NCBI RefSeq assembly: GCF_001612945.1 | Contig: NZ_BDBK01000017.1 | Location: 481,646 to 545,645, forward strand | DNA from: Nocardia inohanensis NBRC 100128 | Lineage (GTDB): Bacteria > Actinomycetota > Actinomycetes > Mycobacteriales > Mycobacteriaceae | Length of the DNA: 64,000 nucleotides | Direction: 5' to 3' | Shown here: piece by piece, positions 53,750 through 62,145 of the stretch | Numbering within the stretch: the stretch's first letter is position 1 | Layout of the letters: every line of letters begins with the position of its first letter | Notes under the pieces: model-generated | The model's input: the letters and a program-made list of their open reading frames with translations, nothing else | Databases searched by the model: none | What the model was told of the DNA's origin: nothing | Translations under genes and position numbers: made by a program

Positions 53750-53920
53750 GTGGCATGGACTTTGCGGCTCAGCGAGAGTGACGAGGCTGCGCTGAGCGCG
53801 CAGGCGGTGATGGAAGGGCGATCCAAACAGGAGATCGTCCGCGACGCGATCCGGACCTATATGGAGCGGGAACGCACCTGGGACGATTTCCTGACCGACG
53901 ATCCGGTCGTCTACGGGTAG
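53750..53920 (+). CDS. Ribbon-helix-helix (CopG/Arc-type) small protein
   Basis: 56 residues from a GTG at 53750. The N-terminal strand WTLRLSESDEAAL followed by AQAVMEGRSKQEIVRDAIRTYM is the RHH dimerisation and DNA-binding pattern. The C-terminus is acidic (DDFLTDDPVVYG). Many such proteins are antitoxins, but no toxin gene follows: its last 10 bases overlap the end of the convergent xylulokinase. TAGAAC lies six bases before the GTG, an imperfect version of the leaderless -10 box seen elsewhere in the window. Confidence 0.65.
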   Translation: MAWTLRLSESDEAALSAQAVMEGRSKQEIVRDAIRTYMERERTWDDFLTDDPVVYG

Positions 53921-55299
53921 TAGGTATCGCGAACCTCCGCGTAACGCTGCCGGATCGCCGCCCCGAGACCGGCCGCCGCGGAATGGAATTCGACGCAGGG
54001 CGGGGCGATCCAGCGCGGCGGGCGCGGACCTCCCCGCAGCGCCCACGCGGCTTGACGGGCCGCGCCCAGGGCCACGTATTCACCCTGGTTCGGCACCGCC
54101 ACGGTGCGCCCGAAGATGGTGGCCGCGGCATGCGCGATCAGCCGGGATCGGGAAGCCCCGCCGATCAGCAGAATGCGGCGCGGCACCGTGGGCAGCCGGT
54201 CGAAGGCATCGGCGATATTGCAGAGCATGCCCTCGATGGCGGCCCGCGCCAGGTGATGCGGGCGCATGGTATGCGGCCGCAGCCCGTGCAGGCTGCCGGT
54301 GGCGTACGGCAGATTCGGCGTGCGCTCACCGGTGAGATACGGCAGCAGGATGAGCCCGTCCGCGCCCGCCGGTGATTGCGCCGCAAGCACTTCCAGTCCG
54401 GAGACGTCGGTGCCGAGCAGCACGGCGGTGGCATCGAGTACGCGGGCGGCATTGAGCGTGCAGACCAGCGGCAGATAAGCCCCGGTGGCGTCGGCGAAAC
54501 CGTTCACCGCGCCGGAGGGATCGGCGCTGGGCTGCGCGGCGCGGGTGAACACCGTCCCGCTGGTGCCCAGCGACACCACCACATCACCGTCGTCGATGCC
54601 CAAACCCAGTGCGGCGGCGGCATTGTCGCCGGTGCCCGCCGCCACCAACCGGCCGCCGGGCGTGTGGCCGGCTACTTCGGCGGGGGCCAGCACCCGGGGC
54701 AGGCCGGGCGTGCGACCGCGAAAAGCCATGGACAGCAGATCGGTTCGATAGTGCCCGCCCGCGGGCGACCAGTACCCGGTCCCGGAGGCGTCGCCGCGAT
54801 CGGTGGTCGGCTCGGTCTCCGGATCCCCGCCGCGCAATTGCCAGGTCAGATAGTCGTGCGGCAGCAGCACCCGCCGCGTCCGATCGGCGAGTTCGGGTTC
54901 GTTGTCGGCGAACCAGCGCAGCTTGGCCACCGTATGTGCGGCCAGCGGCACCGAACCCACGGCATCGGCCCAGGCTTGCGGCCCGCCGAGCTCGTTCACC
55001 AATTGCGTGGCGGCCTCCGCCGAACGGGTGTCGTTCCACAGCAGCGCATCCCGCACCGGATTCCCCGCCGCGTCGAGCACGATCAGGCCGTGCTGCTGCC
55101 CGGCCACCGCGATGGCCTCCACATCCCGCATCATCCGGTCGCAGGCCGCGCGCAACGCGTCCCACCACAGGTACGGCGGCACCTCGGTCCCGTCCGGGTG
55201 CGGAATCTGCCGGTGCCGCAACACCGTTCCGGTATCGGCGTCGCACACCACCAATTTGCAGGACTGCGTGGACGAATCCACTCCGGCAACGACCGTCAT
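53911..55299 (-). CDS. xylB: Xylulokinase (FGGY family)
   Basis: 462 residues with ribosome site GGTAGGGG. The XylB signature VAGVDSSTQSCKLVV at the start, VAGQQHGLIVLD with LLWNDTRS (sugar loop), GTGDNAAAALGLG with the catalytic Asp, VSLGTSGTVF and ILLIGGASRSRL match xylulokinases better than glycerol or ribulo-kinases. It makes D-xylulose 5-phosphate from ATP and D-xylulose. The polyol-dehydrogenase gene lies 15 bases upstream on the same strand, which fits polyol to D-xylulose to D-xylulose 5-phosphate. Confidence 0.9.
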   Translation of the reverse strand: MTVVAGVDSSTQSCKLVVCDADTGTVLRHRQIPHPDGTEVPPYLWWDALRAACDRMMRDVEAIAVAGQQHGLIVLDAAGNPVRDALLWNDTRSAEAATQLVNELGGPQAWADAVGSVPLAAHTVAKLRWFADNEPELADRTRRVLLPHDYLTWQLRGGDPETEPTTDRGDASGTGYWSPAGGHYRTDLLSMAFRGRTPGLPRVLAPAEVAGHTPGGRLVAAGTGDNAAAALGLGIDDGDVVVSLGTSGTVFTRAAQPSADPSGAVNGFADATGAYLPLVCTLNAARVLDATAVLLGTDVSGLEVLAAQSPAGADGLILLPYLTGERTPNLPYATGSLHGLRPHTMRPHHLARAAIEGMLCNIADAFDRLPTVPRRILLIGGASRSRLIAHAAATIFGRTVAVPNQGEYVALGAARQAAWALRGGPRPPRWIAPPCVEFHSAAAGLGAAIRQRYAEVRDTYYP

Positions 55300-55314
55300 T
55301 GGCCCCTACCCGTC

Positions 55315-56325
55315 TTATCGCGCCGCCCGCCGCCCGGGGTGCAGCTGGATTTTGCGGCCGGTGCCCGCGCGGAAGGTACGCAGCGCCTCGTCGAATTCGT
55401 CGAGCGAGAAGTCGTGGGTGATCATGGTTTCCGCGTCGATGACGCCTTCGCCCATGAGATCCACGGCCCGGCCGAAACTGTGCAGGACCGCCATCGAACC
55501 CACGATGGTGATCTCGTCGTTGTAGATGCGGAACGGCGAGACCGCCGCCCGCGCCGTCGCCGCGGCGACGCCGAATTGCTGATAGGTGCCGCCCCGCCGA
55601 ACCCGGGTCAGCCCGTCCTCCATGGCGGCCACCGCGCCGCTGCATTCGATGACGATCTCCCAGCCCTCGGGCCGGTCCAGATCGTCGGCGCCGACGGTGG
55701 CCGCGTCCGCGCCGAGCGTGCGCGCCACCGCGAGCCGGTCCGGATTGGTGTCCACCACCGATACCGAGGCCGCCCCGGCCGCGATGGCCAATTGCGTCAT
55801 GAGCAGGCCCATGGTGCCCGCCCCGTAGACCAGATAATGCGTGCCCAGTTGCCTGGGCAGCCGGTCGAATCCGTGCACCGCGCACGAGAGCGGTTCCACC
55901 AATGCGCCGTGCGCGGCCGATACGTGTCCGGGCAGCCGATAACAGTTGGCGGCGGGCACTTTCACGTATTCCGCCATGGCGCCGTCCACGGTATCGCCGA
56001 TGGCGCCCCAGTTCTCGCAGAGATTGCCGCGCCCGATCGCGCAGTAATGACAGCGCCCGCAGAACAGTGAGGGATCCACCGCTACCCGGTCGCCCACGCG
56101 GACGCCGGCGGTTTCCGGGCCGAGAGCCACTACCTCCCCGGCGAATTCGTGCCCGGGCACGATGGGATAGGGCGTGGGCGGGAATTCGCCTTCGACGATA
56201 TGGATATCCGTTCCGCAAATCCCGACCGCGTCCACGCGTATCACCGCTTCGCCGGCTCCCGGCTCGGGATCCGGCACAGTTTCGACCGAGAACTGTCCCG
56301 GCTTCTCGACGATCAACGCGCGCAT
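55315..56325 (-). CDS. Zinc-dependent polyol/alcohol dehydrogenase (MDR family)
   Basis: 336 residues from the ATG at 56325. Catalytic zinc ligands are C37 (GICGTDIH) and H59/E60 (VPGHEF); the structural zinc site is C89, C92, C95 and C103. The NAD-binding motif is YGAGTMG near 175. The layout is that of sorbitol/xylitol/arabitol dehydrogenases. Set directly before xylB, it probably oxidises a pentitol or hexitol to a ketose for the kinase. The GH172-like gene lies 79 bases further upstream on the same strand. Confidence 0.89.
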   Translation of the reverse strand: MRALIVEKPGQFSVETVPDPEPGAGEAVIRVDAVGICGTDIHIVEGEFPPTPYPIVPGHEFAGEVVALGPETAGVRVGDRVAVDPSLFCGRCHYCAIGRGNLCENWGAIGDTVDGAMAEYVKVPAANCYRLPGHVSAAHGALVEPLSCAVHGFDRLPRQLGTHYLVYGAGTMGLLMTQLAIAAGAASVSVVDTNPDRLAVARTLGADAATVGADDLDRPEGWEIVIECSGAVAAMEDGLTRVRRGGTYQQFGVAAATARAAVSPFRIYNDEITIVGSMAVLHSFGRAVDLMGEGVIDAETMITHDFSLDEFDEALRTFRAGTGRKIQLHPGRRAAR

Positions 56326-56404
56326 AGCAATAACGATGCACCCGACTCCCCGGTAACTGGCGCGATTTACCCAATAGCAATCGAATGGCCGGGGAAATAG
56401 GGGA

Positions 56405-57412
56405 TCAGGGGAGCGATCGATACCAGAAGGCGGTCGTCGCCACATGCGCGTGATCGAGCGGCAGGTAGTGTCCGTCCTCGCGCCAGCCCAGCGCCTGCAC
56501 GGTCGCGCGCAGCCCGGTCTCGAAACAGATCGGGTCGGGAATGTGCCAGCGGTACATGCCGAATCGCTGCTGCGGCTCGTAGATGCGATCGCGCGGTTGC
56601 ACCTGTACCAGGCCCAGATATGGGGTGGAGTAGGGCACTTGCGTGCCGTTGAGATCGAAATTCCAGGCGCCGCCGAAATAGTCCTCGGTGCCGGTCCCGC
56701 AGATGGTCGGGAATTCGGTGTCCTCGTCCAGATAGAACTTGAGCTCGCCCTCGCCCCACCAGCCGGGAACGCGCGGTTCGATGGCGAGATACGTTCCGGC
56801 ATAACGACCCGGACCGCCGGCGACTTCGAGGATCGGGTGCACGGCGGGATTGCCGAGCGGGTCGCTGCATCGCCAAAGTGCGTGCAGATAGCCGGAAGTG
56901 TCCGGTACGTCCTCTTCCAGATAGGTGATCTGGTAGTAAACCGGTACCGACCGGTCGGAGCCATTGTGTAGCGTGATCAAGGCTTGCGACCGGAAGGGCA
57001 TGGGCCAGTAGCTGTTCAGCCCGCCCGCCGGCGCCACCACGATCATCTGCGAATTCACCAGCGCCAGCTGTTCCCAGCCATTGCAGAAGAAGTCGCCCAG
57101 CGGCACCGCGACCGCGGGCTCGGGGACGCCGTCCCAATACATCTGCAAGGTGAAGTGCCGCAGCAGCGTGCGATCGGTGGTGAGCCACAGGTGCCGGATC
57201 ACGCCCGGGCCGGAAATATCGGCGAGCGTGGCGGTTTCACCCGGGGCCAGGTCGATCGACGGCGAAACCTTCCAGCCCCGGCCCAATCCCGCCGCCGCGA
57301 ACGCCCCGGTCCCGGCGATGGCGCGGCCACCCGCGCCGGGCTCGCCGGTCGGATTCTCCGCGCTGAGCGAACGGGTACGCCGCCCATCGAGCTGCCAGAT
57401 CTCCTGCACCAT
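56405..57412 (-). CDS. GH172 (DUF2961) family glycosidase-like protein
   Basis: 335 residues from the ATG at 57412. The jelly-roll DUF2961 domain is clear: ISGPGVIRHLWLTTD, VAVPLGDFFCNGWE, WWGEGELKFYLDED and TGTEDYFGGAW. The glutamates in the last two motifs (E221 and E243) sit where GH172 work placed the catalytic pair. GH172 enzymes act on alpha-D-fructofuranosides or D-arabinofuranosides, and mycobacterial D-arabinan-degrading members are known. No signal peptide, so it acts on an imported oligosaccharide. Its neighbours are sugar-alcohol dehydrogenase and xylulokinase genes, which favours a pentose-containing substrate. Confidence 0.85.
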   Translation of the reverse strand: MVQEIWQLDGRRTRSLSAENPTGEPGAGGRAIAGTGAFAAAGLGRGWKVSPSIDLAPGETATLADISGPGVIRHLWLTTDRTLLRHFTLQMYWDGVPEPAVAVPLGDFFCNGWEQLALVNSQMIVVAPAGGLNSYWPMPFRSQALITLHNGSDRSVPVYYQITYLEEDVPDTSGYLHALWRCSDPLGNPAVHPILEVAGGPGRYAGTYLAIEPRVPGWWGEGELKFYLDEDTEFPTICGTGTEDYFGGAWNFDLNGTQVPYSTPYLGLVQVQPRDRIYEPQQRFGMYRWHIPDPICFETGLRATVQALGWREDGHYLPLDHAHVATTAFWYRSLP

Positions 57413-57511
57413 GCGAATTTTCGCATGCGCATCGGCTATATGTCTGCGGACATGCCCGGACACGACAATGCCGACGCCGCCCCACACGCGACGCCGGCAT
57501 CCGGCCTACCC

Positions 57512-57581
57512 TGTCATTCCGGCATGCTTTCGGCCGGAATCCACGTCTTTGGATCCCGGCCAAAAGCACGCCGGGATGACA
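57512..57581. repeat. REP-like inverted pair (two 32-bp halves)
   Basis: Left half 57512-57543 and right half 57550-57581 are inverted copies (28 of 32 matching) around a 6-base spacer. Each half contains its own palindrome (TCCGGC...GCCGGA type). It lies between the PtpB-like gene and the GH172 gene and starts 13 bases after the phosphatase stop on the minus strand. A degenerate relative is at 59658-59722. Confidence 0.82.
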
Positions 57582-57593
57582 AGAAGGAGCTGA

Positions 57594-58538
57594 CTATCCG
57601 AAGGATCCGGTGGACGGGCCGGACTTCTCGACCAGCCGGTTGGTGAGCTTGCCCGTCACATCGCCGTTCAGCCCCAGGCCCTGCGCCACGAAGGTGGTCA
57701 TCGAGCCGTAGGAGGCGTTGATCTGGTTCAGCGCCGCGTCCAGGAATTCCTTCTGCACGCCCAGCACCGGTTCGAACAGGGTCCGGTCCTGCACCAGGCC
57801 CTGCGCCACCAGCGCATCGAGGGTGGCCTTGTTACTGGCGGCCAGCTTCTCGTTGGAGAGCAGGTAGTTGGCGTAGATATCGCTGTTCGAGGTGCCCAGG
57901 ATGCTCATCAGGATCGCGGTCATCACGCCGGTGCGGTCCTTGCCCTGGGTGCAGTGGTACAGCACCGGGCCATTGGCGTCGGCAATGGTCTTCAGCGCCT
58001 GCGAAAGCTGTGCCCGCGCGGTGCCGTCGGTGATCATCCACTTGTAGTAGTCGACCATGTACTGCGCGGCCTTGCCGTCCCCGAGCACCTGCTTCTGGTA
58101 CTCCGGGCCACCCTGCACGGCCTTGGCGAAGAACGTGTAGAAGTCGTTGGCCGGATCGTAGATCGGCAGTGTCTGCACCGGGATCGAGCCCGGGATCTTG
58201 TCCGGGTTGGCCGCCCGCTCGGTGGGCGAACGGAAGTCGATGATGTTGGTGATGCCCGCGGAGACCAGCGCCTGCTGATCGGCGTCGGTGAGCCGGTTCA
58301 GGGCGTCGGTGCGGTACACCAGCCCCGACTTGATCTTGCCCGCGGTGGCCGAAACCCCGCCGATGTCACGGGCGTTCGGGGCGGCCTGCAAGGCCAGCAC
58401 ACCATTGGCCGGAGCCTGGTGCGCGATGCCCGGGAGGGCCGGGGCCGCGAACGCGGGCGTGACCGCGATCGGACCGGCGGCCAGGAGTACGGCGGCCACA
58501 CCGGTGAGGGTGCCGCGTACAGCGCGCGAATACGTCAC
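57594..58538 (-). CDS. Secreted PtpB-like tyrosine/lipid phosphatase
   Basis: 314 residues, GTG start with an upstream AAAGGAA. Signal peptide 1-32 (GTLTGVAAVLLAAGPIAVTP, cleavage AFA-AP). The phosphatase loop HCTQGKDRTG gives nucleophile C196 and R202. The general-acid region and the NARDIGG motif near 56-61 match the PtpB family, whose mycobacterial member is secreted into host cells and cleaves phosphoinositides. It is the second of a tandem pair; the paralogue at 58599 ends 60 bases upstream on the same strand, so they are probably co-transcribed. A REP-like element follows its stop. Confidence 0.9.
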   Translation of the reverse strand: MTYSRAVRGTLTGVAAVLLAAGPIAVTPAFAAPALPGIAHQAPANGVLALQAAPNARDIGGVSATAGKIKSGLVYRTDALNRLTDADQQALVSAGITNIIDFRSPTERAANPDKIPGSIPVQTLPIYDPANDFYTFFAKAVQGGPEYQKQVLGDGKAAQYMVDYYKWMITDGTARAQLSQALKTIADANGPVLYHCTQGKDRTGVMTAILMSILGTSNSDIYANYLLSNEKLAASNKATLDALVAQGLVQDRTLFEPVLGVQKEFLDAALNQINASYGSMTTFVAQGLGLNGDVTGKLTNRLVEKSGPSTGSFG

Positions 58539-58598
58539 TAGCGATATTCCTTTCCAAAACGGGCCGGGCAGTGGGTGCCCGGCCCGGGTCGAGACGCG

Positions 58599-59516
58599 CT
58601 ACTTGCCGACGAGCTTGGACTTCAGCGCGGAGATCGTGGCGGCATCGATGCCGAGGCCCTGGGACAGGAAGTTGTCCATCGAGCCGTAGGACTGCTGCAC
58701 CTGATCGAAGGAGGCGTCCAGGAAGGCGCGGTCGACGCCCAGCACCGGCTCGAACAGCGAGCGGTCGGTCACCTTGCCCGACGCGACCAGACCGTCCAGG
58801 ATGGCCTGGTTACCGGCGGCCAGATTCTGGTTCGACTCCAGGTAGTCGTTGTAGATCTGGCCCTTCGGCACATCCAGGGCGCTCATCAGGATCGCGGTCA
58901 TCCAGCCGGTGCGGTCCTTGCCCGCGGTGCAGTGGTACATGACCGGACCGCTGGAATTGGCGATCTCCTTCAGCGCGGTAGCGAACTGGCCGCGCGAGGT
59001 GGCGTCGGTGACCATCCAGCGGTAGTAGTCGCTCATGTACTGCGCGCCCTTGCCGTCGCCCAGCACCTGCTGCTGGTACTCCGGGCCGCCCTGCACGGCC
59101 TTGCCGAAGAACACGTAGAAGTCGTTGGCCGGGTCGTACACCGGAAGCGACTGCACCGGAATCGAAGCCGGGACCTTGTCCGGGTTCGCGCCGCGCTCGG
59201 TCGGCGAACGGAAGTCGATGATCTTCACGATGCCCGTCGAAACCAGCTGCTGCTGTTCGGCGTCCGACAGCTTGCTCAGCGCGTCGGAGCGGTACACGGT
59301 GCCCGCCTTGATCTTCCCCCCGCCACCCTGGGTCGGGTAGCCGCCGAGATCACGCGCGTTCGGCGCGGAAGCCAGCGACAGCGAAGTGCCCTTGGGCGAC
59401 TGCAACACCGGCACGTTCGGGGCCGCCACCGCGGAGGGGATGGTGGCCGGGAGTACGGCGATGAAGGCCGCGGCGATACCGGCGACGGTGCCGCGTACGG
59501 CGCGAGACATGGTCAC
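58599..59516 (-). CDS. Secreted PtpB-like tyrosine/lipid phosphatase, tandem paralogue
   Basis: 305 residues. GTG at 59516 and ATG at 59510 are both in frame after AAAGGAAA. Signal peptide 1-32 (cleavage AVA-AP). The loop HCTAGKDRTG has C196 and R202, at the same positions as the neighbouring gene, and the two proteins align without gaps over residues 50-210, so they arose by recent duplication. The loop residue after the cysteine and the flanking WMTAILM differ, which may alter substrate choice. First gene of the pair. Confidence 0.9.
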   Translation of the reverse strand: MTMSRAVRGTVAGIAAAFIAVLPATIPSAVAAPNVPVLQSPKGTSLSLASAPNARDLGGYPTQGGGGKIKAGTVYRSDALSKLSDAEQQQLVSTGIVKIIDFRSPTERGANPDKVPASIPVQSLPVYDPANDFYVFFGKAVQGGPEYQQQVLGDGKGAQYMSDYYRWMVTDATSRGQFATALKEIANSSGPVMYHCTAGKDRTGWMTAILMSALDVPKGQIYNDYLESNQNLAAGNQAILDGLVASGKVTDRSLFEPVLGVDRAFLDASFDQVQQSYGSMDNFLSQGLGIDAATISALKSKLVGK

Positions 59517-59657
59517 GAGGGGGTTTCCTTTCGATCATTGCCCGGGAGAAGGGGTTTCGGCCCGGGCTCGAGCAGGCTGATCCGTGGGGGTGGCGGATCG
59601 GGGTACGCCGGGCGAACGCCCGGCGAACGTCCCGATGGGTGGGCCTGCTCTTGCTCT

Positions 59658-59722
59658 CGTCGTTCCGGCGTGCCTTCAGCCGTAACCCGTTCCACCGGCG
59701 CCCGGCGAAAATGCCGGGCCGG
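59658..59722. repeat. Degenerate REP-like pair
   Basis: 59658-59682 matches the left half of the 57512 element at about 20 of 25 positions (CGTCGTTCCGGCGTGCC...). An inverted, more diverged half with CCCGGC...GCCGGG follows at 59700-59719. A further palindrome CGGCACG-C-CGTGCCG is at 59733-59747. All lie in the 241-base gap between the PEP-utilising fusion gene and the phosphatase pair, where they may terminate transcription. Confidence 0.6.
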
Positions 59723-59757
59723 CAGGGGTTCACGGCACGCCGTGCCGACGAGCGCGG

Positions 59758-62145
59758 TCAGTCGGCGTCGGCCAGCAGGGTGATGGTGCCAGCGGCGCCG
59801 TCCACCCGGACCCGCTGTCCGTCGCTGAGGCTGGTGCTCGCGGTCTTGGTGTCCACCACGCAGGGGACCCCGAACTCGCGGGCCACGATGGCGGCATGTG
59901 AGGCGGCGCCACCGATATCGGTGACCACCGCCCCCGCGTAGCCGAACATGGCGGTGTGGCCGGTATCGGTGACCGAGGCGACCAGGATGTCGCCGGGCTC
60001 GATATCGTCGTCCAGGGACAGGATCCGCTTGACGGTGCCCTCCACCACGCCCGGGCTGACGCCCAGGCCGGTGAGGGTGCCGCCGACCGGCAGCGCGCCC
60101 GAGATCTCCTCCGGCTCCCATTCGCCGTTCACCACATCGGGCATGCGGATGGCCTGGAAGGCGGTGCGCTCGGCGCGGCGGCGCGCCACCCGATCCTTCA
60201 GATCGGCCGGGGCCCAGAGGATTTCGTCCAGGGTGAGAAAGGCCGAATCCTCGATCTCGGTGAGCTTGCCGGCCTTGATCAGGCGGGCGGCGCGCTCCTG
60301 GGTGGCCAGGCGCAGGCAGTTGGTCACGCGCACCACGGCATCGCGGGCGCGTTCGCGGTAGACGGTCGCGCCGACGGCCATCTTGGCGGTGCGCGAGGTC
60401 GGGTCCGGGACCGGTTCGCGGTGCGGGGCGGGCATTTCCGCGGCGCGGCCGGCTGCGGTCACCAGGATCTCCGGGCGGTCGCCGAAGGTGGCGTTGATGA
60501 GCTCGCACTCACCCGGGCCGCGGTGACCGACCTTGGCCAGCTCCTCGTCCAGGGCCTTGGCGAACTCCGGGGACTTCTCGCGCGCGGCGGCCACATCACC
60601 GGACTTGGCGACCTCTTGCAGCCCGGCGTCCTTGCGGCACAACGCCGCCAGCCGCTCCACCGCCAGCATGGTCTTGGCCGATTCGAGGCGCTCCAGGTTG
60701 ATCTTCACCTCGCCCTTGTGGGCGGCGGTGGCGGCGCCGGTCATCATGACGCCGATGGAGGCGGCCTGCCACGCCTGGTTCAGGCGATCGCGCCACAGCA
60801 GGGCGCGGGCGTGCAACTGCTCGTCGGTCAGCTCCGAGATACCGTCGCGATCGATGGCTTCGGCGTGCGAGGCGGCATTGATCAGCTCGGCGGTCTTGGC
60901 GTAGCTCATGGCGGTGCGCGCCACCCGGCCCATCGCCTTGAAAGTGCCCGCGCGCTTGGCCATTCCGGTCGGCATGGCGGGTCGGCCCTTGGGGTGCAGC
61001 TCCACATCGCCGATGGCGCCGTACACGTCGCGGCGCACGCTCTCCTCATCCCAGCCCGGCATGTTCTCCGCCGAGAAGACGCCGATCGAGGCATTGATGT
61101 ACATGTGATGACCGAGCACGCCGGTGACGCGAGAAACCCAGTGCTCCAGGGCGATTCCCTCGATGGCGATCATATTGCCCATGGCCTCGTTGCCCAGGCG
61201 GATCGCGCCCGCCTGCAAATCGATGGTCAGCGGGGTGAGCGGGCCGGGCAGCGCCTCGGAAGTGTTGGTGGCGGTGAAGACCGGGATGCGGTCGTCGATG
61301 AGATCGTCGAACTCGCCCTGAAGGCCCTCCGGCGCACCGGATTTCAGCGCGTAACCATCGGAGGTCGGGGCGTTCTGCGGGACCACGTGCGCGGGCAGCG
61401 GAATCGCGCCGGTGCGGCTGCGGAACCCGGTCCCGGCGGCCTTGCGGCCGTGCAGGCCGCGCGCGGTATCGGCGACCGTCTCGGTGGCGGTCCAGCCGTA
61501 GCGGAAACCCCACTCCTCGCGGGCCGCCGGGGAATCCAGCCGGGGCCGGTTCGCCGCCGACTTGGGCAGCCACGCCGTGTACTTCACGCCCGCATCGCGC
61601 AGGATCTGCTTCGCCTCGACGCCGGAAACCTCACCGGGAGCGGCCAATTCGACGATGCCGCTGCGCTGCGAGAGCGCGGCCAGCACCAGGAACCGCTCCA
61701 GATCGTCGTAGTGCAGGACCTGGAAGGAGTCCTTGCCGGCGACCAGCGCCTCCATGGTGCGCCAGCTGCCACCGTCGATGCGCCGGCCCGCGACCAACGC
61801 GGTGCGCACGATCAGCGCGTCCGCGCCGCTGCCGGTGACGGCCGCCTCGACCTGCGAACCCTGGCCCGCCACAACGGGAACCACCAGCCGCACGCCCGCG
61901 TCGGCCGCCGCCTTCGCGATCCCGGCCACCGCATTGCCCGCCAGGTGCACCACGGCATCCACGCCCGTGACCGCCCGCGCGCACGCCCGGGCGTCGGCCG
62001 GGTCGCCGACGGACTGCTCGACCCGCGGATCGACATACCGATCCCGCTGCCGGTCCAGCCCCGTGACCTCGTGCCCGGCCGCCAGCAGCATGCGCGCCAC
62101 GGCCTTGCCGCTGGGCTCGGCGACTCCGGTGACCAGAATCCGCAT
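59758..62145 (-). CDS. Fusion of an NAD-dependent epimerase-like domain and a PEP-utilising phosphohistidine domain (Rv2047c-like)
   Basis: 795 residues. Residues 1-230 are an extended atypical SDR (Rossmann start MRILVTGVAEPSG, VDAVVHLAGN near 62-71). Residues 290-690 resemble the substrate-binding part of rifampin phosphotransferase and PEP synthase (PGPLTPLTIDLQAG, EHWVSRVTGVLGHHMY). Residues 700-795 are the swivelling domain, with H750 in TDIGGAASHAAIVAREFG as the phosphohistidine. The ATP-grasp domain that normally charges this histidine is missing, replaced by the SDR part. The same architecture is known in M. tuberculosis Rv2047c, of unknown function. It is divergent from a KstD-like flavoprotein gene. 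Confidence 0.86.
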   Translation of the reverse strand: MRILVTGVAEPSGKAVARMLLAAGHEVTGLDRQRDRYVDPRVEQSVGDPADARACARAVTGVDAVVHLAGNAVAGIAKAAADAGVRLVVPVVAGQGSQVEAAVTGSGADALIVRTALVAGRRIDGGSWRTMEALVAGKDSFQVLHYDDLERFLVLAALSQRSGIVELAAPGEVSGVEAKQILRDAGVKYTAWLPKSAANRPRLDSPAAREEWGFRYGWTATETVADTARGLHGRKAAGTGFRSRTGAIPLPAHVVPQNAPTSDGYALKSGAPEGLQGEFDDLIDDRIPVFTATNTSEALPGPLTPLTIDLQAGAIRLGNEAMGNMIAIEGIALEHWVSRVTGVLGHHMYINASIGVFSAENMPGWDEESVRRDVYGAIGDVELHPKGRPAMPTGMAKRAGTFKAMGRVARTAMSYAKTAELINAASHAEAIDRDGISELTDEQLHARALLWRDRLNQAWQAASIGVMMTGAATAAHKGEVKINLERLESAKTMLAVERLAALCRKDAGLQEVAKSGDVAAAREKSPEFAKALDEELAKVGHRGPGECELINATFGDRPEILVTAAGRAAEMPAPHREPVPDPTSRTAKMAVGATVYRERARDAVVRVTNCLRLATQERAARLIKAGKLTEIEDSAFLTLDEILWAPADLKDRVARRRAERTAFQAIRMPDVVNGEWEPEEISGALPVGGTLTGLGVSPGVVEGTVKRILSLDDDIEPGDILVASVTDTGHTAMFGYAGAVVTDIGGAASHAAIVAREFGVPCVVDTKTASTSLSDGQRVRVDGAAGTITLLADAD

